Assembly (NCBI GenBank): GCA_036426205.1
Contig: CM071569.1
Coordinates: forward strand, 285,008,418-285,072,417
Length of the DNA stretch: 64,000 nt
Reading direction: 5' to 3'
Source of the DNA: Ascaphus truei
Lineage: Eukaryota > Chordata > Amphibia > Anura > Ascaphidae
Notes under the pieces: generated by a model
The model's input: only the letters and a program-made list of their open reading frames with translations
What the model was told of the DNA's origin: nothing
Databases searched by the model: none
Shown: in pieces, positions 21,453-32,698 of the stretch
How the letters are laid out: the number at the start of each line of letters is the position of its first letter
How positions within the stretch are numbered: the stretch's first letter is position 1
Program-made: the position numbers and the translations under genes

Positions 21453-22038
21453 AGGCTTAAGCTTGCTGCATGGTCACAGCTTTGAGCACAGCCAGGGTTA
21501 AGGTGCATACCCAGAAAACCACCCACAGACAGCTGTTTCGACCTTAATGGGTCTCATCAGTGTGGGGTTGATTGACTGGGTATGCAAAAGAGGCTATGGG
21601 ATAGGCTATACCATAATACTGAGTTAAGTTATGGTGAGTAAAAAAAGAGACAAAAACCCTCCACAGGAAAGCAAATATGCAAATACAACTGTATGCTCAT
21701 CTGCATATATATATTATCTTCCCCCAGAGGGCAGAAGATAGGCCTATCCATTAAACTCTGATATTGCCAATGCAAAAGTGATCAAAAAGGGGCATGCGAT
21801 TTGACGTGATAAAAATCTGGTGTTTTCGCCGTATTCATTAAGAATTATCGTTGCATAGAGAGGGAGGTTGGGAGTGAGAGTAAATGACTGTGGGAGAGAG
21901 AGTCCACACAGCTGAGATACCCGAGACATCTGCCAATGGAAGTATGTCACATGTATGGACAGGTTATGACTTGGCATACAGTGTATTTTGGGGATCTCAG
22001 GTGTGATCATAGGTTTCTCTCTACGGAATCAGACATTT
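21453..22038. other. No gene recognised
   Basis: Contains GACAGCTGTTTCGACC...GTCTCATCAGTG (21528-21562), which resembles the GTTTCG...TCAGGG motif of other repeats here, but no element boundary was found. Confidence 0.4.
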
Positions 22039-22860
22039 GGTCCCAGGCTGTTTTGCCGTGACCAAGTCGGCGCCGGAGTTGGGACGCAGAGGGAGCCTTC
22101 TCCGCAGCCACTCTGCCACAGGGCGCTCAGCCGCCAACCGTTTCGTCAATAGGTTAAGTTTACTTAAGGGGTTTTAGTGGTTAGGGTAGGGGTTTTGGGT
22201 AAGGGGTTAGGTTTTGAGGGTAGGGAATTAGGGTAAGGGGTTTTGGTTTGGGGCTTTTAGGGTAAGTGTTTAGGGTAAGGAGGGTCGGGGGTTTTGAGGT
22301 AAGGGATTTTGGGGTAAGGAGTTTTAGGGTAAGTGTTTAGGGTAAGGGGTTTTAGGGTAATGTGTTTTAGGGTAAGGAGGGTCGGGGGTTTTGGGGTGAG
22401 GGGTTCTAGGGTAAGGGGTTTTGGGTCTGGGTTTTGGGTCGGGGGTTTTAGAATAAGGGGTTTTAGGGTAAGTTTTCAGGGTAAGGGGTTTTAGGGTAAG
22501 TGTTTAGGGTAAGGGGTTTTAGGGTAAGTGTTTAGGGTAAGGAGGGTAAGGGGTTTTAAAGTAAGGGGTTCTGGGTCGGGGGTTTTAGGGTAAGGGGTTC
22601 TGGGTCGGGGGTTTTTGGGTAAGGGGTTTTGGGGTAAGGGGTTTGGGGTAAGTGTTTAGGGTAAGGGGTTTTGGGTCGGTGGTTTTAGGGTACGGGGTTA
22701 AGGTTTTTAGGGTAGGGAGAAGTGTTAGTATTAGGGATATTTAGGGTAAGGTTAGGGGTTTATCTTGGTGGTGAGATGTCCCTGCGGCGATGTGAGTGGC
22801 GGCTAAATGCCAGCGGCAATTTGGTTGTGGCACACCGGCCACGACAAAACATCCTAGACC
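22039..22860. mobile_element. Inverted-motif-flanked element carrying a telomere-like array
   Basis: The left edge reads GGTCCCAGGCTGTTTTGCCG; the right edge, reverse complemented, reads GGTCTAGGATGTTTTGTCGT, giving imperfect inverted ends. Both sides then hold GC-rich CGCCG-type sequence before the G-rich array at 22160-22745. No coding sequence. Superfamily not assigned. Confidence 0.55.
22160..22745. repeat. Telomere-like G-rich tandem array
   Basis: Units centred on TTTTAGGGTAAGGGG (about 15 bp) with TTTAGGGTAAGTG and TTTTGGGTCGGGG variants. TTAGGG occurs in many units but not as a head-to-tail hexamer array. The G runs could form quadruplexes. Confidence 0.9.
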
Positions 22861-23009
22861 GTCTCTCTATGGGGAGTATAGGTTTATCTATTGGAAGGTA
22901 TATAAATCAATACGCAGTATCCTACATTTCTTCCTCTCCTCTTCCCTGTCTCCCTCTCCTGCTAAAGACCTATTGTGCCAGGCTGGAGGGGGCGAGATTT
23001 CTGGCCATT

Positions 23010-23370
23010 ACTTGCCTGTGCATGTGTCAGTGTGCGAGTGTGTCAGCGTGCGAGTGTGCCAGAGTGTGAGTGTGTCAGTGTGTGCCAGCGTGCGAGTGTG
23101 CCATCGTGCGAGTGTGCCACCGTGCCAATGTGCAAGTGTGCAGCATGCCAGTGTGCCAGTGTGTGTGTGTGTGCCAGTGTGCAATTATGTGCCAGTGTGC
23201 CAGCGTGCAAGTGTGCCAGTGTGTGAGTGTGTCAGTGTGTGTGTGCCAGCATGCGAGTTTGCCAGCGTGCGAGTGTGCCACCGTGCGAGTGTGCAGCGTG
23301 CCAGTGTGCGAGTGTGCAGCGTGCAGCATGTCAGCGTGCAAGTGTGTCTGTGTGCAAGTGAGCCAGTGTG
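23010..23370. repeat. GTGTGCCA-type minisatellite
   Basis: Short units of about 10 bp (GTGTGCCAGC, GTGTGCGA, GTGTGTCA) in irregular order. The cysteine-rich and histidine-rich open frames on both strands are products of this repeat. Confidence 0.9.
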
Positions 23371-24053
23371 CGACCCCCTACTTCCCACCCAAGCTTAAAA
23401 AAACCAATCCTGAGGTGGTTAAAAATAAACCAGCAGGGGGTGGGAACTGCCCCTTTAATGTCTTGCTGCAGGACTTCAAAAATAGTCGCATCTCCCGATG
23501 TGTGAATATCACAGGACTGAAATATAACGTGTGTGCGTTTCCTGCCCGGGTTGCCAGATATATGGCTAAATCAGAAGTCAACCGCTTCTTTCGTTTTTAA
23601 AGTGACCTCCTGACTTTTCGGGTTGATGCTGGGATTTAATTAGAGGCGCATGGTGCAGTGCTCAGGAGTGTCGCAGCTTGCCCCCCCCTTCCCTTCTTCT
23701 TCACTGGTGTCTCTGGCTATTAGTAACCGTGTCACGCGCTGGGTAGCAGTGCAGAATCAGCTTCCCCCTCCTACCTAATCCGGCAATAAGGATTTTGATT
23801 CTGCTCTCCACCTTGCAGCCGGCACCTCGACCCGCTGCACCAGCGTAACGGAGCTGGGTTCCTGGTCCATATGACGTTTACATTCGTTTCATTTTGCTTT
23901 GGCTGCCGAATACAGTAACTGCAACTTGTGGAAAAGACCAGTCATGTAGGAATATAATTTAAAGCGACTAAGCCGTTAAGAAAGAACCGGCCAATGTTTT
24001 GGTGCAGTCAAAAAAAGGAGAAAAGATACTATTCACAGAGTAACCCTGTAAAT
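23371..24053. other. No gene recognised
   Basis: No TE end or coding signal identified. Confidence 0.5.
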
Positions 24054-24339
24054 CAGGGGGGCTCAACTCCAGTTCCTCAACCCCCTCTCCCCCCAATCCC
24101 CCCAACAGGTCAGGTTTTAAGGCTATGCTAGCTTCAGCGCAGGAGGCTCAATCAGAGGCTCAGTCAAAAACTGAGCCTCTGATCGAGCCACCTGTGCTGA
24201 AGCAGGGACTGATTGAGCCACCTGTGCTGAAGCAGGGACAGATTGAGCCACCTGTGCTGAAGCAGGGATATCCTGAAAATCTTACCTGTTTGGGGGTGGG
24301 GGGAGAGGGGGGCTTGAGGACTGGAGTCAAGAACCCCTG
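24054..24339. mobile_element. Fold-back MITE copy B, with triplicated right-arm unit
   Basis: Starts CAGGGGGGCTCAACTCCAG and ends GGACTGGAGTCAAGAACCCC TG, nearly its inverse. The right arm contains three successive copies of GATTGAGCCACCTGTGCTGA + AGCAGGGA. Flanks share GTAAAT (24048-24053 and 24343-24348), possibly the remains of an 8-bp target duplication, which with CAGGGG ends would suggest hAT. Confidence 0.85.
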
Positions 24340-25075
24340 GGAGTAAATGATTTTGTTATTAGAGATGGTTTTGCGAGCGACCCGTCAATCTCGATCGTGA
24401 ATTATTTGCGTTGTACTGTTTCACAAGCAGCAACGACTTAAAATAAAAAGTAGGTACACTTGTTTATCTGTGCATCTCATTATAGTACACAACCTGATTT
24501 CAAGTGCAAAGCCACATATATATATAACAGCGGTGCATTACTCGGAAAGCTGCTGAGCAGTTTTAGGCCAGACTGAAACCGAAATCAAAGAGTTTGAAAT
24601 GAAAGGGATTTGTAAAACTCTCCCAGATTGAATGCAGTTATCGTATGAAAACAAACCGCCTCCTTGGTACAGCCATTAACATGGCACTTATGTTTCATTT
24701 CCAAAGGCATGTTGCCTTCATTTTGGAGTAATTTGGTGGTATATTAGAACCCTGCAAAGTTAGCTGATTCTGGTAATTTCCATTGGTTTAAATATCGGTG
24801 GTGTTGGTGCAATGAAGATTTTCGAGCAAAGATTTCGTTCTCCGTTTTGTGGTGGATTACGGTAAAACAAACACCATTTTTTTTCTGAATAATTGTAAAC
24901 TTTTAGTTGTTCTTGGTTTTTATGTGTATATTTAGCCATGTGACTTCAAGAATCCCATGACCAGTATGTAATATGAGCAGAGCCCATGCATGTAGGCCCG
25001 TGCGTGTAGGCTGTCCTATTGTGGTAGGGGGCATAGATGGGTTATTACTGTCATGAAATCCGGTAACCAGATGGA
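24340..25075. other. Intron sequence, no gene recognised
   Basis: Unique-looking, AT-leaning sequence without repeat units. Could include conserved noncoding DNA but this cannot be judged from one sequence. Confidence 0.45.
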
Positions 25076-25080
25076 CTGCA

Positions 25081-25913
25081 TGTACGAGATGTGTGCAGAG
25101 GTACACTAATAGAGACCAATTTGGGTGAAATTAACACATGGCTTTATTGAGCTTGTCCCTTTAAACACTGTACAGCATACAAAAACAAAATAAACAAACA
25201 CCTACTCCACTTTGGAGACTAAATAGACAGTACATGCCCTAACTATCTTTGACTGGCTGGATAGGCCAGTTCCCAGTCCAAAACCATATAACATATTTAT
25301 CAGGGAGTAATATACTGTATAAAAAAGTCGTATCTGACTGTGTTGGTCCGGCATCTCCAGATGCAGGCGTTTCAGTCCTGCTGCTCCCAGGAAGTCTCCT
25401 GTCAGCACACAGCCCTTGTATGTGCTTCAAGACTCTCTTTTCTGTCTTTGCTCTCCTTTGTCAGCACAGTTGTGTGCTAAGGAGTCTTTGTGCAGGCTTC
25501 TCTGCTCTCCTGTGTCAGCACCCTTGTGTGCTAAGGCGTGTCAGCACCCTTGTGTGCTAAGGCGTGTCAGCACCCTTGTGTGCTAAGGCGTGTCAGCACC
25601 CTTGTGTGCTAAGGCGTGTCAGCACCCTTGTGTGCTAAGGCGTGTCAGCACCCTTGTGTGCTAAGGCATGTCAGCACCCTTTTGTGCTAAGGCGTGTCAG
25701 CACCCTTGTGTGCTAAGGTGTGTCTCTGTCCTGTGTCCGCACAGTTGTGTTCTAAGGAATCTTCTAGCCGTTTCCCACAGGAGGCTTTTCTAGAGCTCTG
25801 ATTAGACAGGTGAAGCCTGGTTAATTGACTGGCTGCAATTAACCAGCTCCCTGCTGGATTCCTCAGAGCATTTATAGGCAGTTTTATTTAAATAAGGATA
25901 TGTCTTTGTTACA
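25081..25913 (-). mobile_element. Solo LTR (833 bp) with 5-bp target duplication
   Basis: On the plus strand it begins TGTACGAGATG and ends CTTTGTTACA, flanked by a perfect CTGCA duplication (25076-25080 and 25914-25918). Minus-strand orientation is inferred from CTATAAATG (TATA-like) about 50 bp into the minus-strand sequence and CAATAAAGCC (polyadenylation signal) near its end. Contains a 26-bp tandem array (25514-25725). No internal coding region or second LTR. Ty3/gypsy or ERV-type; lineage unresolved. Confidence 0.85.
25514..25725. repeat. 26-bp minisatellite inside the LTR
   Basis: About eight units of GTGTCAGCACCCTTGTGTGC + TAAGGC with almost no variation. Confidence 0.97.
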
Positions 25914-25918
25914 CTGCA

Positions 25919-26561
25919 CTTCTAAAAATGGCAACTATTCATGACCTTGAGGAAATTATTTCCCTTGACCTTGTGTAATAGCATTTAATTTCATTATGAG
26001 GAGGAGTGCTACTTGGCGTGGCTAATTGTATAAAACAAGAGACAAAGAAGTCCAGAGCAACATCCAATGTGACAAAAATACACAGTGAAATAACTATATA
26101 TCTCTTGAAAAAAGGGTAATTTGGCCAAAGCGTGTAATGCGTAAAGCGTGTGACCATAATATCGCAGGTCCTAACACTAACTGATTAAATCCTTATTTAC
26201 CTCTATAATTAGAGGAAGGATGGTCCTGGCATAGAACCTGTCGCAACCAGCTGCATGAACAGAAAACCTGCTTACCTGGACAGTGGGGAGGGGCGAGCTT
26301 TAACCCCTGGGTGGGAGGAGCCACTACCCTCCAAAACAGCTGAGACCAGCCGGGCAAAGTTAACAAACACACAGGTACCCGGCAAGCTCTCTGTGAGCAC
26401 CGGCAGCTGATTATGTCTGTACAAGTAAGAAAGTGTGCCAGATATACCTCTACCTACCTGCTGTAACACCTCACACCCTATTTGATCCTTGACTTTCTTT
26501 CGTATTTTGGATAGTCTTATGTCTATCCCGAGCATGTTTCAATTCCTTCAGTGTTTTGGCC
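25919..26561. other. No gene recognised
   Basis: No supported feature between the solo LTR and the fold-back MITE. Confidence 0.5.
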
Positions 26562-26735
26562 CAGGGGAGCTCAACTCCAGTCCTCAAGCCCCCCAACAGA
26601 TCAGGATATCCCAGCTTCAGCACAGGCGGCTCAATCAGAGGCCCAGTCTTCGATTGAGCCACCTGTGCTGAAGCTGGGATATCCTGAAGACCTGACCTGT
26701 GGGTGGGGGTTGAGGACTGGAGTTGAGTACTCCTG
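26562..26735. mobile_element. Fold-back MITE copy C
   Basis: CAGGGGAGCTCAACTCCAGT...CTCAATCAGAGGCCCAGTC, then the inverse GATTGAGCCACCTGTGCTGA...GACTGGAGTTGAGTACTCCT G. The shortest complete copy in the window, almost a perfect hairpin. Confidence 0.88.
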
Positions 26736-26859
26736 TATTTTCCCCTACCACCTCTGTTGGATGGCTATTCCACAGGTCCACCTCCCTTTCACTTCCTCAC
26801 ATTTCCCCTTATCTGCCACCCTTCAGCGCCAGAAAACGACCTCCTAGCACTGATCATTC

Positions 26860-27960
26860 TTTGAAATAAGCTTCCCTCTTGTACTTTGCTGAAACCCTTT
26901 ATGTACGGTATATACAAGGTGCCGTCACATCTCCCCTCTCGCTTCTATCCTCTAAAGTGTCCATATTAAGGTCCTTGACTCTTTCTGATACGTCTTATGC
27001 TGTAGATCATGCACTATTTTAGTAGACCTTCTTTGCACGATCTCCAATGTATGTCCTTTCTGGAGATATGGTCTCCACAACTGAACACAGGATTCCAGGG
27101 GAGGTCTAACCAATTACAGGCATACCCCGGTTTAAGGACACTCACTTTAAGTACACTCGCGAGTAAGTACATATCACCCAATAGGCAAACGGCGGCTCAC
27201 GCATGCGCCTGTCAGCACGTCCTGAACAGCAATACCGACTCCCTACCTGTAACGAAGCTGTGCGCAAGCGGGGAGACTATAGAGCCTGTTACAAAAGCGT
27301 TATTTACATCAGTTATGCACGTATATGACGATTGCAGTACAGTACATGCATCGATAAGTGGAAAAAAGGTACTGCTTCACTTTAAGTACATTTTCGCTTT
27401 ACATACATGCTCCGGTCCCATTGCGTACGTTAATATGGGGTATGCCTGTATCTATAAAGTGGCATCACCGCCACTCTGCTGCTCACACCGCCCCCTATAC
27501 ACCCCAACATCCTGCTGGCTTTCTGCATAGCTCTGTTGCATAGTTAGTATATTTTACGTCTTCTGAAATAATCACACACAGATTCCTTTGCTCTATAGTA
27601 GTTGGGATTTTTGTGACCCAAGTGCATTATTCTGCACGTTTTGGCGTTATATTGTAGTTGCCACACTTGTGACTGGTCCTCCAACCTACCAAAATCATTA
27701 GTTTATTTTGTTCACCCCTTCCCTGGAGGGTCAACCCTGCCGGAGATTTTTGTATCATCTGTATAAAGGTATTATTTCCCCTCCAGACCATTTGCAATGT
27801 TACTAATAAAGATATTAAAGAGCACAGGTCCCATTACAGATCCACGAGGTTCCCCACTGTTCCCCTCCCCTGAGCGTGTTCCATTCACCACACCTCTCCA
27901 TCGCCTATCCTAGCCTTCTAATCAGATCTACACAGTTTGTTCAGTCCTGCAACGTCGTTC
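26860..27960 (-). pseudogene. CR1 LINE 3' region, antisense, with nested MITE
   Basis: Read on the minus strand this matches the 3' part of CR1-clade LINEs; on the plus strand the familiar landmarks are in order: TTATGCTGTAGATCATGCAC, CTCCACAACTGAACACAGGA, ATTCCAGGGGAGGTCTAACC, GTGCATTATTCTGCACG, GATTTTTGTATCATCTG, CAGGTCCCATTACAGATCCA. The frame is broken throughout. A 332-bp MITE (27117-27448) sits inside at a TA. Confidence 0.75.
27117..27448. mobile_element. Tc1/mariner-type MITE (332 bp), copy 2
   Basis: CAGGCATACCCC at the left and GGGGTATGCCTG at the right are perfect inverted termini, flanked by TA on both sides (27115-27116, 27449-27450). Colinear with 15516-15845. Confidence 0.95.
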
Positions 27961-28527
27961 CAATGAGAGACCACGGGGCTTATTACAGGAAGTAAATTAC
28001 CGTCATTCGGGCAGAAAATAAAAAAAAACATAACTTGCGTGACTGAAAAAGTCTACTTGTGGTTTATAACCGTAGAAATATTAAACCATCACTGTAGACA
28101 GGAAACCCACAAATATTTCAGATCAAATTTGGGTGCCAAATGGGAACTATGAACCGATGGAATCCACATTTAACAAGGGTGGCAAGGACAGGATTGAAGC
28201 GTATTATGTAGTCTTTGGCGTTACGGTTTGTTCCAAGGTCGGCCTTTTCATCTTGTAATACGGAGTTTTCTGTCTTTGTTCCTATTCTCCGGAGTGTACA
28301 TTTTAGTTTTTATCTCGCCATTATCTTCCACATTAGCCAGCGTTCCCTTGTTGCTCTTTGAAGCTTTTCTTTTTTCTTACCTTTGTCAGGGTTTTCACTT
28401 TCAACGGTCTCTGATTTACACATTTTTGTTTATTAACGATATATTTTAATGTTGCGACTACAGTGTATCATTTAGCATGTCACATTTAGTCCAGTAGTTG
28501 TACTGATTTTACACCTTCCTTGGAGTC
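27961..28527. other. No gene recognised
   Basis: No repeat or coding feature supported. Confidence 0.5.
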
Positions 28528-28535
28528 GTCACACA

Positions 28536-28805
28536 CAGTGTCGTCTTAACGCATGGGCACGCTGGGCAGTTTCCCGGGGGCCCCCACGAGCATAGGGGCC
28601 CCACGCTAATCTATGCACAGACCAGAATTTAACACTAATTATCCGATCACCCGCCTCAACATTCACATCTCCCGCTAACTCGGTAGAAGGAGAAAAATTA
28701 CGACTTGTAGCGGAGAGTTGGCGTGTCTGCATTCGCCAGAGAAATTTTGCAGGGCCCAGTGCACTGCTTTGCCCGGGGACCTATAATGCTGTTAAGACGG
28801 CCATG
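28536..28805. mobile_element. hAT-type non-autonomous transposon (270 bp)
   Basis: Ends CAGTGTCGTCTTAAC and, reverse complemented, CATGGCCGTCTTAAC. Perfect 8-bp target duplication GTCACACA (28528-28535 and 28806-28813). Subterminal GGGGCCC-type motifs face each other. Confidence 0.9.
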
Positions 28806-28813
28806 GTCACACA

Positions 28814-30022
28814 AGATCCCATTTTAACAGAGACTGCTAAATATTACAAGTTTATACAGTAGAAAGCCCTTACTGACTCTTTAAGCTGCAGTTCAAGCTC
28901 CCGTTTTTTTTTTTTTACTTCAATAGTTTCATGTGTGCAATCTCTACTTACCAAAGGAACTGCATAGCTGCCGGTCAATTCGTTCTCCGTCTAGTGATCG
29001 GCGAAGTTTGGCGACATCTTTAAATATGGGGAATGTAAATGGTTGCTATAGGAACAAGCATGCTTGTTCAAATAGAATACAAGAAAATTGGTCTTTCAAA
29101 GTTGTTTTTTTTTAAAACAGAAAATGCTAAAAGTATTTTTTCTTACTACAGAACTGATTTATTAAAAAAAAACACAAATGCAGGATATTGCTTGAACGGC
29201 AGCTTTAAACCATTCTTAGCATTATAGTATTTGGCTTGTTAATGAAATGATTGCGTTTAAGGAAAGGATTGAGTAAGAAAATTGCTTTTCAAGTAAAGTG
29301 ACCCCGAACATTTGTCCACTTTTGGTCAAATGTGAGTTTTAGGAAATTGCTATTTTCATTCTCTCAGGCCGGCAGAAAGACAATGAAATTGCTTAGACAA
29401 CTTAATTGGCGATGAGAATTATTCATCACCACCTTTTGGACCTCAGAATAAATGGCAAGAGAACATTTGTCCCCTCACTTTCTTAAACTAGCCAGTTTCT
29501 GCCTTTTACAGTTAACAATTGGTCACAGACTTTATAAAGAGGTTCACGAAATGGCTACAATTTGGGTAAAAAACAATCAAACACTGTCAGTGTAGTGATG
29601 AAAAAGATGCTTATTTTTCCCTCTGAATGTCCAATATTTTTAGAGGCTAATTCTATGCAAAAAAAGCCTTTGTGATCAGAAGTACTGACAACTTCTTGCA
29701 CGACAACACTGAAGAAGCTTGGTAAATGTAAATACGACCTTTGTAGAATATAGCTACTTCAAAGAAATTACTTAAAATGCTTTTTTTAATTTAAATTTTT
29801 TTAAACAATAATTTGACATCGCAACAGAGTATTGCTAATATATCTTGTGACAATGGCTGTGCCAGAATCCATTCTGTATCATTCAAGGACACAGCTGTAA
29901 GCAGAATTCCTGCCATTATTCATGTAGGAGAGGGATAATAAAACATACAAATAAGTACTCTTTTATCTGACCAACAATGGTTTATAGTGTATGAGATTTC
30001 AAATCTCACGTTTCCTCCGCGA
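28814..30022. other. Intron sequence, possible conserved noncoding segment
   Basis: 1.2 kb of non-repetitive, AT-rich sequence. The stretch around 29230-29760 has even composition and no TE hallmarks, unlike most of the window. No coding frame. Any conservation is a guess. Confidence 0.35.
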
Positions 30023-30160
30023 CAGGGGAGGGCAACTCCCGTCCTCAAGGGCCCCCAACAGGTCAGGTTTTCAGGATATCCCGGCTTCAGGACAGGTGGC
30101 TCAATCAGTGGCTGAGTCTACAACTGCACCAACTGTGCTGAAGCGGGGATATCCTTAAAG
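30023..30160. mobile_element. Fold-back MITE copy D
   Basis: CAGGGGAGGGCAACTCCCGT then CCTCAAGGGCCCCCAACAGG, the CTTCAGGACAGGTGGCTCAA arm and a short inverse arm ending GCTGAAGCGGGGATATCCTT; the outer right arm is missing. Confidence 0.8.
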
Positions 30161-31275
30161 AGGCAATCCAAGCCGTTTCGGCCCCTCCCCCCATTTTTTA
30201 TTACAGGATTGAAGCAGGGGGTCTCCGGATGTGCAAAATATAGTGTGACGCGTTACCATTAATGTGGGGGCAAAACAGGTGCAAACAGGGATCTCGATAC
30301 AGTGCAAGCTAATATAACCAGAACAATGACAATCGGTGCATACAATGTAAAGTGCAATTAGTTTAAGAGTGCCTGCCGGGTATAGTTCTCTGATTGACCC
30401 AGATAAAGTGCTGTAGAGAAATAGGATTCATCCGGAGCTACTACAGGTATGTGCAAAAAAAGTCCACGAACCACTCAAAGATAGAGATAATATATCCAAT
30501 AATTAGGGCAATTAAACCAATGTGGTGTCGGAGATCCTTTCGATGAATGACCTTGGCTCCGATAACTCGGAGTATGATGAAGACAGATGTGCATCAGGGT
30601 ATGGGAAAAAAAGTGAAACATACATACTGCCAGACTAATACATTGTGAACTACAAGGGGAAATCCTGACACAAAAGAATGGGGGGGGGGGGGGGGAGGGA
30701 AGAGAGATACAGGTGGACATGTGAAAGATCTGCTATTTAATTGCAGACAGGTAGATGAAAAGGTATCAAATTTATTATAAACAATTAAAAAATATTCAAG
30801 TCGAGGTCTTGGTGATCCGGAGGGAGAAATTGAAATCCTACTCACAAGTAGGCATACAACAGACATATATGTCGCCAAGTAGTCCCGGACTGCCGTGGGG
30901 TCTACTCCGGTCTGCCGTGAGGGGTTACTCCGCCATCTAATGGCTTAACGCCATGTCCATGATTGAAGACCGGCAGAGAGCCTTTCAGCTGAAACCGCAA
31001 CTGGCTGGATTGTGCGTCTCGAGCGTGTCCGTATGGGCGCTTCGCTGGCTGTAGTTCCGACTCGGTCTCTCTCGGGTTAGCGTGGCAATGAGAGATGCGG
31101 ACTTCCGGGCCTCAGGGTGCATAACTCCTGCGTGACCTGTGACCCTACGCGCTTTGTGACAGATGCCGCTTCAGGGGTGTAGAGGGTCTCCGGAGTTGAA
31201 CCCCACGTACCCGGGGAACCCGAGATCTCCTAGGAGGTGGAACCCCTGTTGAAACAACACTGTGCTCTTCTATGA
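30161..31275. other. Unclassified repeat-like sequence
   Basis: Begins with the ACAGGATTGAAGCAGGGGGT + CTCC motif shared with 46940-46965, includes a 20-base-scale G run at about 30679-30697 and a CCCTACGCGCTTTGTGAC motif near 31143. No boundaries or coding content could be defined. Confidence 0.35.
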
Positions 31276-31280
31276 ATGGG

Positions 31281-32216
31281 TGTCACGGTTGTGCTCGCCA
31301 CAAACCTGGGTCGGACCGCGTGGCTGAGGTAGGGTTGTAAAAGCACCGACCTTAGACCGCGCAGGCTGGTCCGGATTGCGCAGTTCGTAGTCGTATGTAG
31401 CAGGATCAGGATAGGAGAAGACAGCATCGTCGCTGGACAAGCCAAGGTCAGGACAGGAGACATCAGGGTAAACGTTGTTCAAGCAGGAGTTCGACAACAG
31501 GTAGTCAGGAGAGCCCTGCTTCAGCTTAGGAGCGCGGGGGTGGCCTCTGCGAGAGCGGCGACCATGGCCCATGGTACTGGTCTCAGGAGGTGGTAGGCAG
31601 ACCAGAGTGGCACACCGCCTAGCTGCACGGGTAAACCAGTGCTTCAGCGCAAGAATCCTGAGCGGGCTGGGGAATCCTCCGTTTCAGCGCAGGAACCAGG
31701 ACACAGCCTCTGCAATAGGGAAAGAGCAGCAGGCCCCAGGAACCAGGAAGCTGAAGAAACACAGGGGAAACCTCCGCTTCAGCGACAGGAACAGACCGCT
31801 GCGTGAATATAGCAGCCGGTCACAGGAAACAAGGAGCTGAAGTCAACAAGGAGAGTACTCAGCTGCAACACAGGAGACTGGAGCAGACCGCTGCATGACA
31901 ATAGCAGCCGGCCTTAGGAAACCTGGAGCTGCAGACAACAAGGAGAATACTCAGCTTCAGCACAGGAGACAGGAACAGGATAACAAGCAGGAGCTTGTGG
32001 CAGAACAGTTAGTGACATCCGGAAGGACTATGCTCGGCAGGGAGCATTGTGGAAAAGCAGTACTTAAAGGTCAGTGAACCAATAGCAGAAGGGGCGTGTG
32101 GCAGTATTGCTTTGGTGAGTGAATCCAGGCTGCAGTAAATATCAGGGGAAGTGTTCCAGGACCGCACAAGTCTGCAAGGTAAGGCAAACAGCAAACCGAG
32201 GAGCGGATTCCTTACA
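31281..32216 (-). mobile_element. Solo LTR (936 bp) with 5-bp target duplication
   Basis: Plus-strand ends TGTCACGGTTGTG and GGATTCCTTACA are flanked by a perfect ATGGG duplication (31276-31280 and 32217-32221). On the minus strand it reads TGTAAGGAATCC...GTGACA; CTATTGGTTCA and CCTTTAAGTACTG there look like CCAAT and TATA elements (near 32090-32062), supporting minus orientation. Internal TTCAGC(A/G)CAGGA motifs are iterated. Likely Ty3/gypsy. Confidence 0.85.
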
Positions 32217-32221
32217 ATGGG

Positions 32222-32698
32222 TGAGCGCAAGTTTGACCGTTTTCTGTTCATTTAAATATACATCCCATTAGAAAATGTGTTGAATGTACTGTACGCTAAT
32301 TAGGAGACAACATACCTCCAAATGTCTCGAATAACTGGTCATTTAATCGCTTAGAAATATGTTTGAGGATAAAAGCATAGTGAGGAAACTGCGCTGAAGA
32401 ATTGTAATGTTTTACGTACACTTGAGCTGATGTTTAGGCTTGGTAATTAATGGTGTTTAGACTTGGTAATTATGTCAATGTTACTGTGCTGATTTTATAA
32501 AAAAGCAATCAATTACCAGTCCATAAATTTTTCCGGAAAAGGGATAAAACGGAGTATTAGGAATATGTGTCCAATATAACCCACGTCTTCTGCAACTGTT
32601 TGGTGCTGAAAGTTACTTTCTTTAACGCTATCGGCTGTTTCATGCTTCTTAAAGAATATCTATTTCAGTTTCAGCACTTTCTCACTGCAAGGTATCCC
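32222..32698. other. No gene recognised
   Basis: AT-rich sequence between the solo LTR and the integrase remnant. Confidence 0.5.

Noticed and set aside
22160..22745. True interstitial telomere
   Set aside because: TTAGGG is frequent but never in an uninterrupted hexamer array; the unit is about 15 bp.
22796..23398. Cys/Val-rich frame of 200 codons
   Set aside because: Spans the GTGTGCCA minisatellite; no domain and a similar frame exists on the other strand.
25514..25725. CRISPR-like regular array
   Set aside because: Units are contiguous without unique spacers, in a vertebrate LTR; it is a minisatellite.
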